Of a DNA stretch of 64,000 nt, positions 11,176 to 20,754 are shown piece by piece; the first letter of the stretch is position 1, and every line of letters begins with the position of its first letter. Made by a program: the position numbers and the translations under genes. The notes beneath the pieces are model-generated. The model had not been told where the DNA came from and searched no databases. It worked only from the letters and a program-made list of their open reading frames with translations. The stretch spans positions 1,922,001-1,986,000 of the forward strand of contig NZ_CP059431.1 in assembly GCF_013874595.1 (NCBI RefSeq), written 5' to 3'. Origin of the DNA: Flavobacterium sp. xlx-214 (GTDB taxonomy: Bacteria > Bacteroidota > Bacteroidia > Flavobacteriales > Flavobacteriaceae).

Positions 11176-12042
11176 TTATTCAATGTATTTTGGCTTTAGA
11201 TCTTTATAACAATTATCTATAATTTTTTTTAACCTTTTCTGTGTATTTGATCTTCTAACCCAAACAGGATATTGCTTTAAATCCATTTGTTTAACTTTAG
11301 AGATAATTTGTTCAAAAGAGTATTGTTTCATAAAACATTCTTTTAAAAAATTGCTGATTAATATATTCCACTCTGCTTTATTTCCCCAATAATGTCCCAC
11401 TACATTTGTTGAAGGTAATAGCTTAGAAAAATTATTTAAAGAAATTGAAAAAGCAAATTGTTCTATAAGTCGTCTGGTTACGTTATTGGCACATAATTCG
11501 TCATTTACATCCAAAGTTAGTTTTAAACATTGCAAATGTTTATTTGAAATACCTATTAAACCAGCATTCCACATACAAGTATTTTCATCTATTTTAATAC
11601 CTGAATATGTTTTTTTCTTCATTTGATTCCACATCAATTTTTCTGTCTTTGTGGTTAATTTAGATAATTTACCTTCATTTACATGCATATAATTTTCACC
11701 TTGCAGCAAACCTTTTTTTAATATTTCAATACTGTTATAAAAGAAAGTATCACCATCTAAATACAAAATAGAATCGGATGGATATTTTTGAGCAATTAAT
11801 TCTAACGCTTTAATTTTTACACGCCAAAAAAACTGATATTTTCCTTCCCATTCTTTAATTATAGCTCTATTTATTGATATTACTTCTATTTTATCTCCAA
11901 AAAAATCGAATAATGAAGTGTTTTCTGCAATAACTATAATTTTATCATCATTTGTTTTATGTAAAAATGCTGTATATATAGAAAAATATACTTGTTGATA
12001 ATTATCTAAATTATCTCCAAAAACCAAATACACTATATTCAT
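11176..12042 (-). CDS. Putative nucleotide-sugar glycosyltransferase (GT-A type)
   Basis: 288 residues from ATG 12042. A longer reading from 12108 adds 22 hydrophobic residues, but the conserved fold begins MNIVYLVFGD, so I prefer 12042. A DGD motif at residues 96-98 (ILYLDGDTF) is the metal/nucleotide-sugar site of GT-A enzymes, and WNAGLIGI further on is typical of GT8-like enzymes. Probably adds a sugar to a surface glycan; donor and acceptor unknown. It stands alone, on the opposite strand to gyrB and secDF, with more A/T-rich codons than its neighbours by eye. A near-consensus -7 box (TATATTTC on -, 12060-12067) supports this start and its own transcription. Possibly acquired. Confidence 0.75.
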   Translation of the reverse strand: MNIVYLVFGDNLDNYQQVYFSIYTAFLHKTNDDKIIVIAENTSLFDFFGDKIEVISINRAIIKEWEGKYQFFWRVKIKALELIAQKYPSDSILYLDGDTFFYNSIEILKKGLLQGENYMHVNEGKLSKLTTKTEKLMWNQMKKKTYSGIKIDENTCMWNAGLIGISNKHLQCLKLTLDVNDELCANNVTRRLIEQFAFSISLNNFSKLLPSTNVVGHYWGNKAEWNILISNFLKECFMKQYSFEQIISKVKQMDLKQYPVWVRRSNTQKRLKKIIDNCYKDLKPKYIE

Positions 12043-12180
12043 AATATCTATTTGTAAGCGAAATATAAATCTTAAAATAATAGTCAAAAATACTGATAAT
12101 TTAGTCATTTACTTAAATAGAGTTCTGTGTTCATTCAAAATTTATGTAGATAACTCTGTTAAAAGAAAAAGATTTTTTTA

Positions 12181-12211
12181 TTGTTAAATCTTTTGTGAAG
12201 TTATATATTTG
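12181..12211 (+). promoter_or_regulatory. secDF promoter
   Basis: TTG at 12181-12183, 20-base spacer, TATATTTG at 12204-12211. Both elements match the Bacteroidota consensus. It leaves a leader of about 75 bases before the ATG at 12294. Confidence 0.6.
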
Positions 12212-12293
12212 TCCGTTTTATAAATTTTTAACTTCATTAGTATCTTAAAAATGAGTAAACAACATCATTTAAAAACTATTAATTTTTTTCAAA

Positions 12294-15290
12294 ATGCAGA
12301 ATAAAGGACTCGTTAAGTTTATTGCGATTATTTTTGCGTTGGTAAGTATTTACCAATTGTCCTTTACGTTTGTAACAAATCATTACGAGAATAAAGCAAA
12401 GGAATTTGCTAAAGGTGATTTAACCAAAGAAGCTCGTTATTTAGATTCAATTGCAAACGAAAAGGTTTATTTAGGTCAAACTTTTGCTGAAGTTCGTTCG
12501 AAACAAGTTCAAAAAGGTTTAGATCTAGAAGGAGGTGTTAACGTAATGCTTCAGATATCTGTAAAAGATATTTTAAAAGGATTGTCTAATAACTCTAGAA
12601 ATGCAGTTTTTAATCAGGCATTAGCTGAGGCTGAAACAAAGCGCGATGGTAATCAAACGTATTTAGAATCGTTTTATGAATCATTTGATCGTTTATCTGC
12701 TGGTAAAGTAAAATTGGCTTCATCTGAAATTTTTGCAAATAGAAATTTACAAGAAGTAAATGCTTCTATGACCAATGATCAGGTTAAGAATGTTTTAAAC
12801 AAAAAGGTAAAAGAATCTGTTGAAAGTGCTTACAAAGTTATTGGTGAGCGTATTGACCAATTTGGTGTTGTATCTCCAACAATTCAAATGGTAGGTGAGT
12901 CTGGTAGAATTTTAGTTGAATTACCAGGAGCAAAAGATATCGATCGTATTAAAAACTTATTACAATCTACAGCGCAATTAGAGTTCTGGGAAACATATAA
13001 GTTTGAAGAAGTTGGTAACTTTTTATATGCAGCTAACGAAGCTTTAAAGAATCAAAAGAATGAACCTGTTGCTGAGGTTAAAAAAGATACAGTTGCTAAA
13101 GCAGAATCTAAAACAGATGTTGATAAATTATTAACAGGTGTTGCTAAAGATTCTACAGCAAAAGCAACCAAGCAAGATGTTGGTCCTATTGTTGCTTTAA
13201 TGCAAGGGCAAGGTTTTCAAGGTTCTCCTATTTTAGGCTTTTTTGCTACAAAAGATACTGCTAAAATAAATGGTTACTTAAAAGATCCGCATGTTCGTAG
13301 TTTATTAAGTGGTGAATTACGTCATGTTAAATTTGCTTGGGGTAAAGCTAAAAAAGGTGCTAACATTGTAGAATTATATGCATTAAAAGGTAACGCTCAA
13401 AATGTAGCTCCACTTTCAGGTGCTGTTGTTACTGAAGCACGTGATGATTACGATCAAACTACAGGTAAACCAGTTGTTTCTATGCAAATGAATGCTAAAG
13501 GAGCAAAAGATTGGGAAACCTTAACAGGGAAAGCATACAATCAGCAATCAAATATTGCTATTGTTTTAGATAATATTGTATACTCTGCTCCGGGTGTTAC
13601 TACAGGTCCAATTTCAGGCGGTAGTTCAAGTATCTCTGGTGATTTTACAGTACAAGAAACAAAAGATTTAGCTAATATCTTAAAAGCAGGTAAATTACCA
13701 GCGTCTGCAGATATTGTTTCTTCAGAAGTAGTAGGGCCATCATTAGGACAAGCAGCAATTGATGCTGGTATGATGTCTTTTGTAGTTGGTATTTTAATCA
13801 TTGCAGGATGGATGGTTTTCTTCTACGGAAAAGCAGGTTGGTTTGCTAATATTGCTTTACTTGTAAACTTGTTGTTTATGTTTGGTATTTTAGCAAGTAT
13901 TGGTGCTGTATTAACTTTAGCGGGTATTGCAGGTATTGTTTTAACAATTGGTACAGCAGTAGATTCCAACATTCTTATTTATGAACGAGCGAAGGAATCG
14001 CTTAGAGAAGGGCACTCTTCTAAAGAAGCTATTAAACATGCGTTTTCATGGAATGGTGCTATGTCTGCTATTACCGATGCTAACGTTACAACAGCTTTAA
14101 CAGGTATTGTATTACTTATTTTTGGTACAGGACCAATTAAAGGTTTTGCAACTACATTATTAATTGGTATTGCAACATCATTATTTACTTCAATTGTAAT
14201 TACAAGAATTTTAGTAGATATGGCAGAATCTAGAGATTCAAAATTATCTTTCAGTACTAAATTAACTAAGAATTGGTTTACAAACATGAACTTTGATTTC
14301 TTAGGTAAAAAGAAAATTGCATACATTTTTACTACTATTGTAATGATTGCTTGTTTTGCAACTTTATCAATAAAAGGCTTAAATTATGGTACCGATTTTA
14401 CAGGAGGTAGAACATTCCAAGTTCAATTTGATAATGTTGTTGATGCTTCTGAAGTATCTAATAAATTATCGCAAGAATTTGATAGTAATGTAGAAGCAAA
14501 AGTATTTGGTAAAGATGATAAATTAAAAATCACAACTAAATATCGTGTAGAAGAAGAAGGTGTAAAAGTAGACCAAGAAGTAAATGAAATTCTTTACAAA
14601 AACTTAAAACCTTTCTTTAAAACAAACTTAACTTATGAGCAGTTTACACATCCAGATGCTAATGGCTTTGGTATTGTTCAAGCATCAAAAGTAGGACCAA
14701 CAGTAGCAAAAGATGTTAAAACAGATGCGTATTGGGCAGTTGGTGGTTCGTTGTTAATTGTGTTTGTTTACTTAGCAATTTCGTTCCGTAAATGGCAATA
14801 TTCATTAGGGGCTGTTGCAGCTGTTGCACACGATGTGATTTTTGTATTAGGAGTTTATTCATTCTTCTACGCATTTGCGCCTTTCAACATGGAAGTTGAT
14901 CAATCATTGGTAGCTGCTTTGTTAACTGTAATTGGATATTCGTTAAACGATACCGTAATTGTATTTGACCGCGTACGCGATTACATTAAAGGTGATACAG
15001 AAGGATCGTTTGAAGAAGTAGTAAATAAATCTATTAATACTACATTATCACGTACTTTTAATACATCGGCAACCGTTATTGTTGTATTGTTAATCATGTT
15101 TATCTTTGGTGGTGAATCAATCCGTGGATTTGTATTTGCAATGTTATTAGGTATTGGTGTAGGTACTTACTCATCATTATTTATTTCAACGCCAATTTTG
15201 GTTGATACAATTAAAGGTTCAGCTCAACGTGAACGTGATGAAGCTTTAAAAGCACGTCAAGAAGCAGAAAATACAAGCGAAACAGTTTAA
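12294..15290 (+). CDS. secDF: Protein translocase subunit SecDF (fused)
   Basis: Inner-membrane proton-driven partner of SecYEG that pulls exported proteins across. 998 residues, a natural fusion of SecD and SecF as in other Bacteroidota. The SecD half shows GLDLEGGVNVML near residue 75, a large periplasmic domain containing VSPTIQMVGESGRILVELPG, and a membrane block with GTAVDSNILIYERAKE. The SecF half starts around residue 690 with NYGTDFTGGRTFQVQF and ends with GYSLNDTVIVFDRVRD and the last helices. Twelve membrane segments are expected. The acidic, Lys/Ala-rich stretch near residues 260-300 is a lineage-specific insert. Own promoter and terminator. Confidence 0.97.
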   Translation: MQNKGLVKFIAIIFALVSIYQLSFTFVTNHYENKAKEFAKGDLTKEARYLDSIANEKVYLGQTFAEVRSKQVQKGLDLEGGVNVMLQISVKDILKGLSNNSRNAVFNQALAEAETKRDGNQTYLESFYESFDRLSAGKVKLASSEIFANRNLQEVNASMTNDQVKNVLNKKVKESVESAYKVIGERIDQFGVVSPTIQMVGESGRILVELPGAKDIDRIKNLLQSTAQLEFWETYKFEEVGNFLYAANEALKNQKNEPVAEVKKDTVAKAESKTDVDKLLTGVAKDSTAKATKQDVGPIVALMQGQGFQGSPILGFFATKDTAKINGYLKDPHVRSLLSGELRHVKFAWGKAKKGANIVELYALKGNAQNVAPLSGAVVTEARDDYDQTTGKPVVSMQMNAKGAKDWETLTGKAYNQQSNIAIVLDNIVYSAPGVTTGPISGGSSSISGDFTVQETKDLANILKAGKLPASADIVSSEVVGPSLGQAAIDAGMMSFVVGILIIAGWMVFFYGKAGWFANIALLVNLLFMFGILASIGAVLTLAGIAGIVLTIGTAVDSNILIYERAKESLREGHSSKEAIKHAFSWNGAMSAITDANVTTALTGIVLLIFGTGPIKGFATTLLIGIATSLFTSIVITRILVDMAESRDSKLSFSTKLTKNWFTNMNFDFLGKKKIAYIFTTIVMIACFATLSIKGLNYGTDFTGGRTFQVQFDNVVDASEVSNKLSQEFDSNVEAKVFGKDDKLKITTKYRVEEEGVKVDQEVNEILYKNLKPFFKTNLTYEQFTHPDANGFGIVQASKVGPTVAKDVKTDAYWAVGGSLLIVFVYLAISFRKWQYSLGAVAAVAHDVIFVLGVYSFFYAFAPFNMEVDQSLVAALLTVIGYSLNDTVIVFDRVRDYIKGDTEGSFEEVVNKSINTTLSRTFNTSATVIVVLLIMFIFGGESIRGFVFAMLLGIGVGTYSSLFISTPILVDTIKGSAQRERDEALKARQEAENTSETV

Positions 15291-15309
15291 TATTTCTGAT
15301 ATAAACACT

Positions 15310-15339
15310 ACAAAAGTCACCCATTTGGGTGACTTTTGT
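15310..15339 (+). terminator. secDF terminator
   Basis: A 13-bp perfect stem (15310-15322 with 15327-15339, loop ATTT), followed by a T-rich stretch. Confidence 0.85.
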
Positions 15340-15464
15340 GTTTTACATATACGCTAATAAAAAGACGATTTTCTAGTTTTGTTTTTTAAATAAATTAGTT
15401 TTTTATCTATTAATTGCTTAAATTCGTAAATTATTCAACAAAATTCAAACAGTTACAATATATT

Positions 15465-17870
15465 ATGAATCAAGCAGCTACAAAGGAAGCTTTAACTTTT
15501 GAAGATTTTAAAAAAGAAGTTTTAAATGATTATATAACAGCTCGCATTTCTCGTGAATGTAGTTTGTTAGGTCGTAGAGAAGTTTTAACAGGAAAAGCTA
15601 AATTCGGTATTTTTGGCGATGGAAAAGAAGTGCCGCAATTAGCAATGGCTAAAGCTTTTAAAAATGGTGATTTTCGTTCAGGTTATTACCGCGATCAAAC
15701 GTTTATGATGGCAATTGGCGCATTAAATATTCAACAGTTTTTTGCTGGTTTGTACGGTCATGCAGATATTAATCAAGATCCAATGTCAGGCGGAAGACAA
15801 ATGGGCGGGCACTTTGCAACGCACAGTTTAGATGAAAATGGTCATTGGAAAAACTTAACCCAACAAAAAAATTCAAGCTCAGATATTTCTCCTACAGCAG
15901 GGCAAATGCCTCGTTTATTAGGTTTGGCACAAGCTTCTAAGATTTATCGCGAATTTCCAAATGCAGATAAAGAAGGTAAGTTTTCTGTAAGCGGAAACGA
16001 AGTAGCTTGGGGAACTATTGGTAATGCATCAACTTCTGAAGGTTTGTTTTTTGAAACCATTAATGCAGCAGGTGTTTTACAAGTGCCAATGGTTATGAGT
16101 GTTTGGGATGATATGTATGGAATTTCGGTTCATGCACGTCATCAAACAACAAAAGAAAGTATTTCTGAAATCTTAAAAGGTTTTCAAAAAGAAGAAGATA
16201 CCAACGGTTATGAAATATTAACAGTAAAAGGATGGGATTATCCTTCGTTAATTGATACATATGCTAAAGCTGCATCTATTGCGCGTACGCAACATGTTCC
16301 GGTTTTAATTCACGTTAAAGAATTAACACAACCACAAGGTCACTCAACTTCTGGTTCTCATGAGCGTTATAAATCTGCAGAACGTTTACAGTGGGAAAGT
16401 GAATTTGACTGTCTTACTAAATTACGTACTTGGGTTTTAGAAAATAATTTTGCTACTGCAGAAGAGTTAGATCAATTAGATGCTGACTTGAAAAAACAAG
16501 TACTTGAAGGTAAAAAAGCAGCTTGGGAGGCTTACTTAAACCCAATTAAGGAAGAAAGAGCATCTTTAATAGCTGTGTTAAATACGGTTGCTGCTTCATC
16601 AGCAAATAAAGTATTTATTGAAAAAATGATTGCTGATTTACAATCAATTAAAGAGCCTATTCGCAAAGATAGTTTAATAACAGCACGTAAAGTATTACGT
16701 ATGGTTGTGGGCGAAGCGGGTCAGGCAACTTTAGCATCATGGATTCAAAATTACACGAATGATGTGCAACCAAAATTCAGCTCTAACTTAATGTCGCAAT
16801 CATCAAGCAAAGCAGATGGAATTCAAGAAGTTCTTCCTGTTTACGATGAAGTAGCTGCCGAAGTAGACGCTCGTTTGGTTATCCGTGATAATTTTGATAA
16901 AATTTTTGAAAAATATCCTGAAGCATTAATTTTTGGAGAAGATTCTGGTAATATTGGTGATGTTAACCAAGGATTAGAAGGTTTACAGGAAAAATATGGT
17001 GAAACACGTATTTCTGATGCAGGTATTCGTGAGGCAACCATTTTAGGTCAAGGTATTGGTATGGCAATGCGCGGATTACGTCCTATTGCTGAAATTCAAT
17101 ATTTAGATTATTTATTGTACGCTATACAAATTATGAGCGATGATTTAGCAACCTTACAATACCGTACGGTTGGTAAACAAAAAGCACCGCTTATTGTGCG
17201 TACACGCGGACACCGTTTAGAAGGTATTTGGCATTCGGGATCGCCAATGGGTATGATTATTAACGCAGTACGCGGTATGCATGTTTTGGTTCCTAGAAGC
17301 ATGACAAAAGCGGCAGGTTTCTATAATACATTGTTAGAAGGTGATGAGCCTGCTTTGGTGATTGAATGTTTGAATGGATATCGTTTAAAAGAAAAAATGC
17401 CTACTAATTTAGGTGAATTTAAAACACCTATTGGCGTTGTAGAAACAGTAAAACAAGGTAACGATATTACCATTGTATCATATGGTTCTACTTTACGTGT
17501 TGTAGAGCAAGCTGCTAAGGATTTATTGGAAACAGGTATTGATGTTGAAATTATTGATGCACAATCATTATTACCTTTTGATAAAAATCACGATTGTGTA
17601 AAATCACTTCAAAAAACAAATCGTTTATTAGTAGTAGATGAGGATGTGCCAGGTGGTGCATCGGCATATATTTTACAGCAAATTGTTGATGTTCAAGAAG
17701 GATACAAGTTTTTAGATAGCAAACCAGAAACATTAGCTTCTAAAGCACACCGTCCGGCTTATGGAACAGATGGTGATTATTTCTCAAAACCATCAGCAGA
17801 AGATATTTATGAAAAGGTTTATGCTATTATGCATGAAGCCAATCCAACAAAATATCCTAGTTTATACTAA
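15465..17870 (+). CDS. Fused E1 alpha/beta 2-oxoacid dehydrogenase (branched-chain type)
   Basis: Thiamine-diphosphate E1 enzyme that decarboxylates a 2-oxoacid for transfer to an E2 lipoyl carrier. I chose ATG 15465 (801 residues, MNQAATKEAL). The in-frame TTG at 15414 would add residues with no family resemblance. The alpha part (to about residue 370) has the TPP motif region GTIGNASTSEG and DMYGISVHARHQT. The beta part (from about 460) has EDSGNIGDVNQGLEGLQEKY and PIAEIQYLDYL. The layout matches the single-chain 2-oxoisovalerate dehydrogenases of Flavobacteriia, which make branched acyl-CoA primers for iso-fatty acids and degrade Val/Leu/Ile. E2 and E3 are not adjacent. Pyruvate as substrate is not excluded. 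Confidence 0.85.
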   Translation: MNQAATKEALTFEDFKKEVLNDYITARISRECSLLGRREVLTGKAKFGIFGDGKEVPQLAMAKAFKNGDFRSGYYRDQTFMMAIGALNIQQFFAGLYGHADINQDPMSGGRQMGGHFATHSLDENGHWKNLTQQKNSSSDISPTAGQMPRLLGLAQASKIYREFPNADKEGKFSVSGNEVAWGTIGNASTSEGLFFETINAAGVLQVPMVMSVWDDMYGISVHARHQTTKESISEILKGFQKEEDTNGYEILTVKGWDYPSLIDTYAKAASIARTQHVPVLIHVKELTQPQGHSTSGSHERYKSAERLQWESEFDCLTKLRTWVLENNFATAEELDQLDADLKKQVLEGKKAAWEAYLNPIKEERASLIAVLNTVAASSANKVFIEKMIADLQSIKEPIRKDSLITARKVLRMVVGEAGQATLASWIQNYTNDVQPKFSSNLMSQSSSKADGIQEVLPVYDEVAAEVDARLVIRDNFDKIFEKYPEALIFGEDSGNIGDVNQGLEGLQEKYGETRISDAGIREATILGQGIGMAMRGLRPIAEIQYLDYLLYAIQIMSDDLATLQYRTVGKQKAPLIVRTRGHRLEGIWHSGSPMGMIINAVRGMHVLVPRSMTKAAGFYNTLLEGDEPALVIECLNGYRLKEKMPTNLGEFKTPIGVVETVKQGNDITIVSYGSTLRVVEQAAKDLLETGIDVEIIDAQSLLPFDKNHDCVKSLQKTNRLLVVDEDVPGGASAYILQQIVDVQEGYKFLDSKPETLASKAHRPAYGTDGDYFSKPSAEDIYEKVYAIMHEANPTKYPSLY

Positions 17871-17878
17871 AATCAATG

Positions 17879-17903
17879 AAAAGCATCTTTATAAGATGCT
17901 TTT
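17879..17903 (+). terminator. Terminator after the E1 dehydrogenase
   Basis: Eleven-bp stem (17879-17889 with 17893-17903) and a following T-rich tract. Confidence 0.8.
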
Positions 17904-17929
17904 TCTTTATCTTTAGCTAAATTTTAGTT

Positions 17930-18727
17930 ATGAAGAAACTCACGCCATATCGAGTAGCATTGTTGGTGTTGTTAATTATAATTATAGCGTTAAACAGTGT
18001 ACGCTTGTTTTTATATGGTTTTATCATAAGTTTTATGATTGTAATTTTAGATAGAGCTTTCTTTAATAAACGTAAAAAAAGCGATTATCAGTTTTACAAT
18101 TTGTTTGTGGTAATTACTTTTGCATTGTCTCTTTTTTATACATTCTCGCCTGTTTTTAGGTATTGGGAGTTTAAAATTTCGCATCCTAAATGGAAAGATT
18201 TAGAAATTGTATCAGTGCAAGCACAACCATTTCATGTTAAACAAATTGATCAGCAAATATCAAGCATTACATCACCAATTGTAGTTACTTATAAAGATAG
18301 TAAGCAAACACAAAAAACGATTCAAGACTCGCTAAGTCATTATAGCTTGTACATCCCTTTTTCTTTAGGATACGAACAAACTCTTAAAGACGAACTTCTT
18401 TTTATTCATAATAGATCATTAGATAATATGGTGAAAAAGAAAGAAATTCATTTGTTTGAAAATCCTAGAAATCATACTATTAAAACGTTTTACGGAAGCG
18501 ATGTTTTTGCTTTAAGACATTCAAGATGGTTTCATTTTGCTTTGTATTTATTGTTTGGCTTGTTTGTTTTTACCTTTTTAAACCTTGTTTTTAGATTTAA
18601 AACAATTATGGGTAATTTAAAAGATGCCAATGAGTACAAACGTTTTGGAGGTATTATATACATTAGTCTTTTTTTACTTACTTTAGTATTGAATGTATTA
18701 TTGGTAGTACATTATTTAAGATTTTAA
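17930..18727 (+). CDS. Membrane protein of unknown function
   Basis: 265 residues. Two or three hydrophobic helices lie at the N-terminus (residues 8-45 and 58-80). A polar middle of about 110 residues, likely outside the membrane, follows. Two more helices are near the C-terminus (about 200-222 and 238-262). I recognise no motif or family. It follows the E1 terminator by 26 bases and precedes the SPT-like gene by about 100, so it may have its own weak promoter. Confidence 0.7.
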   Translation: MKKLTPYRVALLVLLIIIIALNSVRLFLYGFIISFMIVILDRAFFNKRKKSDYQFYNLFVVITFALSLFYTFSPVFRYWEFKISHPKWKDLEIVSVQAQPFHVKQIDQQISSITSPIVVTYKDSKQTQKTIQDSLSHYSLYIPFSLGYEQTLKDELLFIHNRSLDNMVKKKEIHLFENPRNHTIKTFYGSDVFALRHSRWFHFALYLLFGLFVFTFLNLVFRFKTIMGNLKDANEYKRFGGIIYISLFLLTLVLNVLLVVHYLRF

Positions 18728-18798
18728 TTCATTAATAATTAAAAGATTATCCCTTTTTTAATTGCAGTAAAATAAAATTATTTTTAGTAAAAAATTAG

Positions 18799-18806
18799 TA
18801 CCTTTG
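18799..18806 (+). promoter_or_regulatory. Candidate -7 box for the SPT-like gene
   Basis: TACCTTTG, a full match to TAnnTTTG, 24 bases before the ATG at 18831. No clean -33 TTG at normal spacing. Confidence 0.5.
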
Positions 18807-18830
18807 CAAGGTTTTTAAAAGACAAATAAA

Positions 18831-20099
18831 ATGGTTAAAGATTTATTTGAAAGAATTCATGATAATAAAGGTCCGTTAGGAAAATGGGCTTCACAAGCAG
18901 AAGGTTATTTCGTATTTCCTAAATTAGAAGGAAAGTTAGGACCACGTATGCAATTTCAAGGAAAAGAAGTTTTAAACTGGTCAATTAACGACTATTTAGG
19001 TTTAGCTACACACCCAGAAGTAATGAAAGCTGATGCTGACGCTGCTGCTGAGTTTGGTGCTGCTTACCCAATGGGTGCACGTATGATGTCTGGTCATACA
19101 GATTGGCATGAACAATTACAAAATGAATTAGCTGCTTTTGTACATAAAGAGGCTGCATACTTATTAAACTTTGGTTACCAAGGTATGGTATCAACAATTG
19201 ATGCATTGGTAACTAAAAATGATGTTATTGTTTACGATGTAGATTCTCACGCTTGTATTATTGATGGTGTGCGTTTACACATGGGAAAACGTTTTACTTA
19301 CAAACATAACGATGTTGAATCTTTAGAGAAAAACTTACAGCGTGCTACTAAAATGGCCGAAGAACAAAACGGTGGTATCTTAGTTATTACCGAAGGTGTT
19401 TTTGGTATGCGTGGTCAACAAGGAAAATTAAAAGAAATTGTTGCTTTAAAAGAAAAATACAATTTCCGCTTGTTGGTTGATGATGCACATGGCTTTGGTA
19501 CTTTAGGTAAAACAGGAGCAGGAGCAGGTGAGGAGCAAGGCATTCAAGATGGTATTGATGTGTACTTTTCTACTTTTGCTAAATCAATGGCTTCAATTGG
19601 TGCTTTTATTGCTGCAGATAAAGACATTATTGATTACTTAAAATACAACTTACGTTCGCAAATGTTTGCTAAAGCATTACCAATGATTTTAGTAAAAGGA
19701 GCTTTAAAACGTTTAGAGTTGTTACGTAATAACCCAGGTTTAAAAGATAAATTATGGGAAAATGTAAATCGTTTACAAAATGGTTTAAAAGATAGAGGTT
19801 TCAATATTGGTGATACAAACACATGTGTAACTCCGGTATATTTAGAAGGATCTATTCCAGAAGCTATGATTATGGTGAATGATTTACGTGAAAATTACGG
19901 AATCTTTTTATCAATTGTAGTATATCCTGTTATTCCTAAAGGAATCATTTTATTACGTGTTATTCCTACAGCATCTCATACTTTTGAAGATATCGATCAA
20001 ACATTATCTTCTTTTGAGGCTATTCGTACAAAATTAGTGGATGGTACTTACAAAAAAGTAGCCGAAGCTAATGTAGTTGACATGGAAGCGCAACAATAA
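18831..20099 (+). CDS. Serine palmitoyltransferase-like PLP enzyme (alpha-oxoamine synthase family)
   Basis: Cytosolic pyridoxal-phosphate enzyme that condenses an amino acid with an acyl thioester. 422 residues. The PLP site is clear: VDDAHGFGTLGKTG followed by TFAKSMASIGAF with the Schiff-base lysine at about residue 251. The amino-terminal part has NDYLGLATHPEV. In the block where serine palmitoyltransferases I remember read YGTGCAGSRFLNGT, this protein has FGAAYPMGARMMSGHT. It may therefore not be a standard SPT. The alternative is the cysteate acyltransferase that starts capnine (sulfonolipid) synthesis in Flavobacterium. Either way it feeds the long-chain-base lipids of this phylum. Own -7 box and terminator. 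Confidence 0.8.
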   Translation: MVKDLFERIHDNKGPLGKWASQAEGYFVFPKLEGKLGPRMQFQGKEVLNWSINDYLGLATHPEVMKADADAAAEFGAAYPMGARMMSGHTDWHEQLQNELAAFVHKEAAYLLNFGYQGMVSTIDALVTKNDVIVYDVDSHACIIDGVRLHMGKRFTYKHNDVESLEKNLQRATKMAEEQNGGILVITEGVFGMRGQQGKLKEIVALKEKYNFRLLVDDAHGFGTLGKTGAGAGEEQGIQDGIDVYFSTFAKSMASIGAFIAADKDIIDYLKYNLRSQMFAKALPMILVKGALKRLELLRNNPGLKDKLWENVNRLQNGLKDRGFNIGDTNTCVTPVYLEGSIPEAMIMVNDLRENYGIFLSIVVYPVIPKGIILLRVIPTASHTFEDIDQTLSSFEAIRTKLVDGTYKKVAEANVVDMEAQQ

Positions 20100-20119
20100 A
20101 ATAATCTAGTTTAAATATA

Positions 20120-20150
20120 AAAAAAGCACTCTTTAAAAGAGTGCTTTTTT
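20120..20150. terminator. Bidirectional terminator between the SPT-like and TRIC genes
   Basis: A 14-bp stem (20120-20133 with 20137-20150, short loop) bounded by A and T runs, between two convergent genes. Its last bases touch the stop of the minus-strand gene. Confidence 0.8.
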
Positions 20151-20754
20151 ATTTCATTTCAATTGGAGGAAAAGACCAATGAAAACGTACAGCCAAAATA
20201 CGAATGGCTATAATGGTGCCTGCAGTAATAATGTAAATAAAATCATCGTTTAAATGAAAGTACTTTAAAATAAAAAACATGACTCCACCTATTAAACATG
20301 CGGTTGCATAAATTTCTTTTCTAAAAATAACAGGAATTTCGTTACATAAAATATCACGAGTTACACCACCAAAACAAGCCGCTGTTGTACCCAGAATAAT
20401 ACAAACAATAGGACTTAAATGAATAGATAGTCCTTTTTCTATACCAATTATAGTAAAAATACCGATACCAATGGTATCAAACAAAAATAAAGAGGTTCTA
20501 AAAACACCCAATTTTTGTCTAAAAACAATAGCAACAATGGTGCTTAAAATAACAATATAAAAGGTTTCTAAATTTTGAAGCCACGCTACGGGTGTATTTC
20601 CTATTAATAAATCGCGTAAGGTACCTCCTCCTATTGATGTAACCAAAGCAATAATAAAAACGCCAAAAAAATCCAATCTTTTTTCAATTCCTGCCAATGC
20701 TCCTGAAATGGCAAATGCAACTGTTCCTAAAATTCCTAATATAGAAAAAATCAT
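20149..20754 (-). CDS. TRIC-like cation channel family protein (UPF0126/YicG)
   Basis: 201-residue inner-membrane protein with about seven hydrophobic helices and the two-fold repeat of this family. Glycine-rich signatures appear twice, SIGGGTLRDLLIGNTPV in the first half and FGGVTRDILCNEIPV in the second. Bacterial TRIC proteins form trimeric potassium-permeable pores; the physiological role is uncertain. Its ATG overlaps the RDD gene stop by one base (TAATG), so the two genes are translationally coupled. Confidence 0.9.
   Translation of the reverse strand: MIFSILGILGTVAFAISGALAGIEKRLDFFGVFIIALVTSIGGGTLRDLLIGNTPVAWLQNLETFYIVILSTIVAIVFRQKLGVFRTSLFLFDTIGIGIFTIIGIEKGLSIHLSPIVCIILGTTAACFGGVTRDILCNEIPVIFRKEIYATACLIGGVMFFILKYFHLNDDFIYIITAGTIIAIRILAVRFHWSFPPIEMK

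Noticed and set aside
13979..14326. Minus-strand 115-codon frame inside secDF
   Set aside because: Antisense to conserved membrane helices of SecDF.
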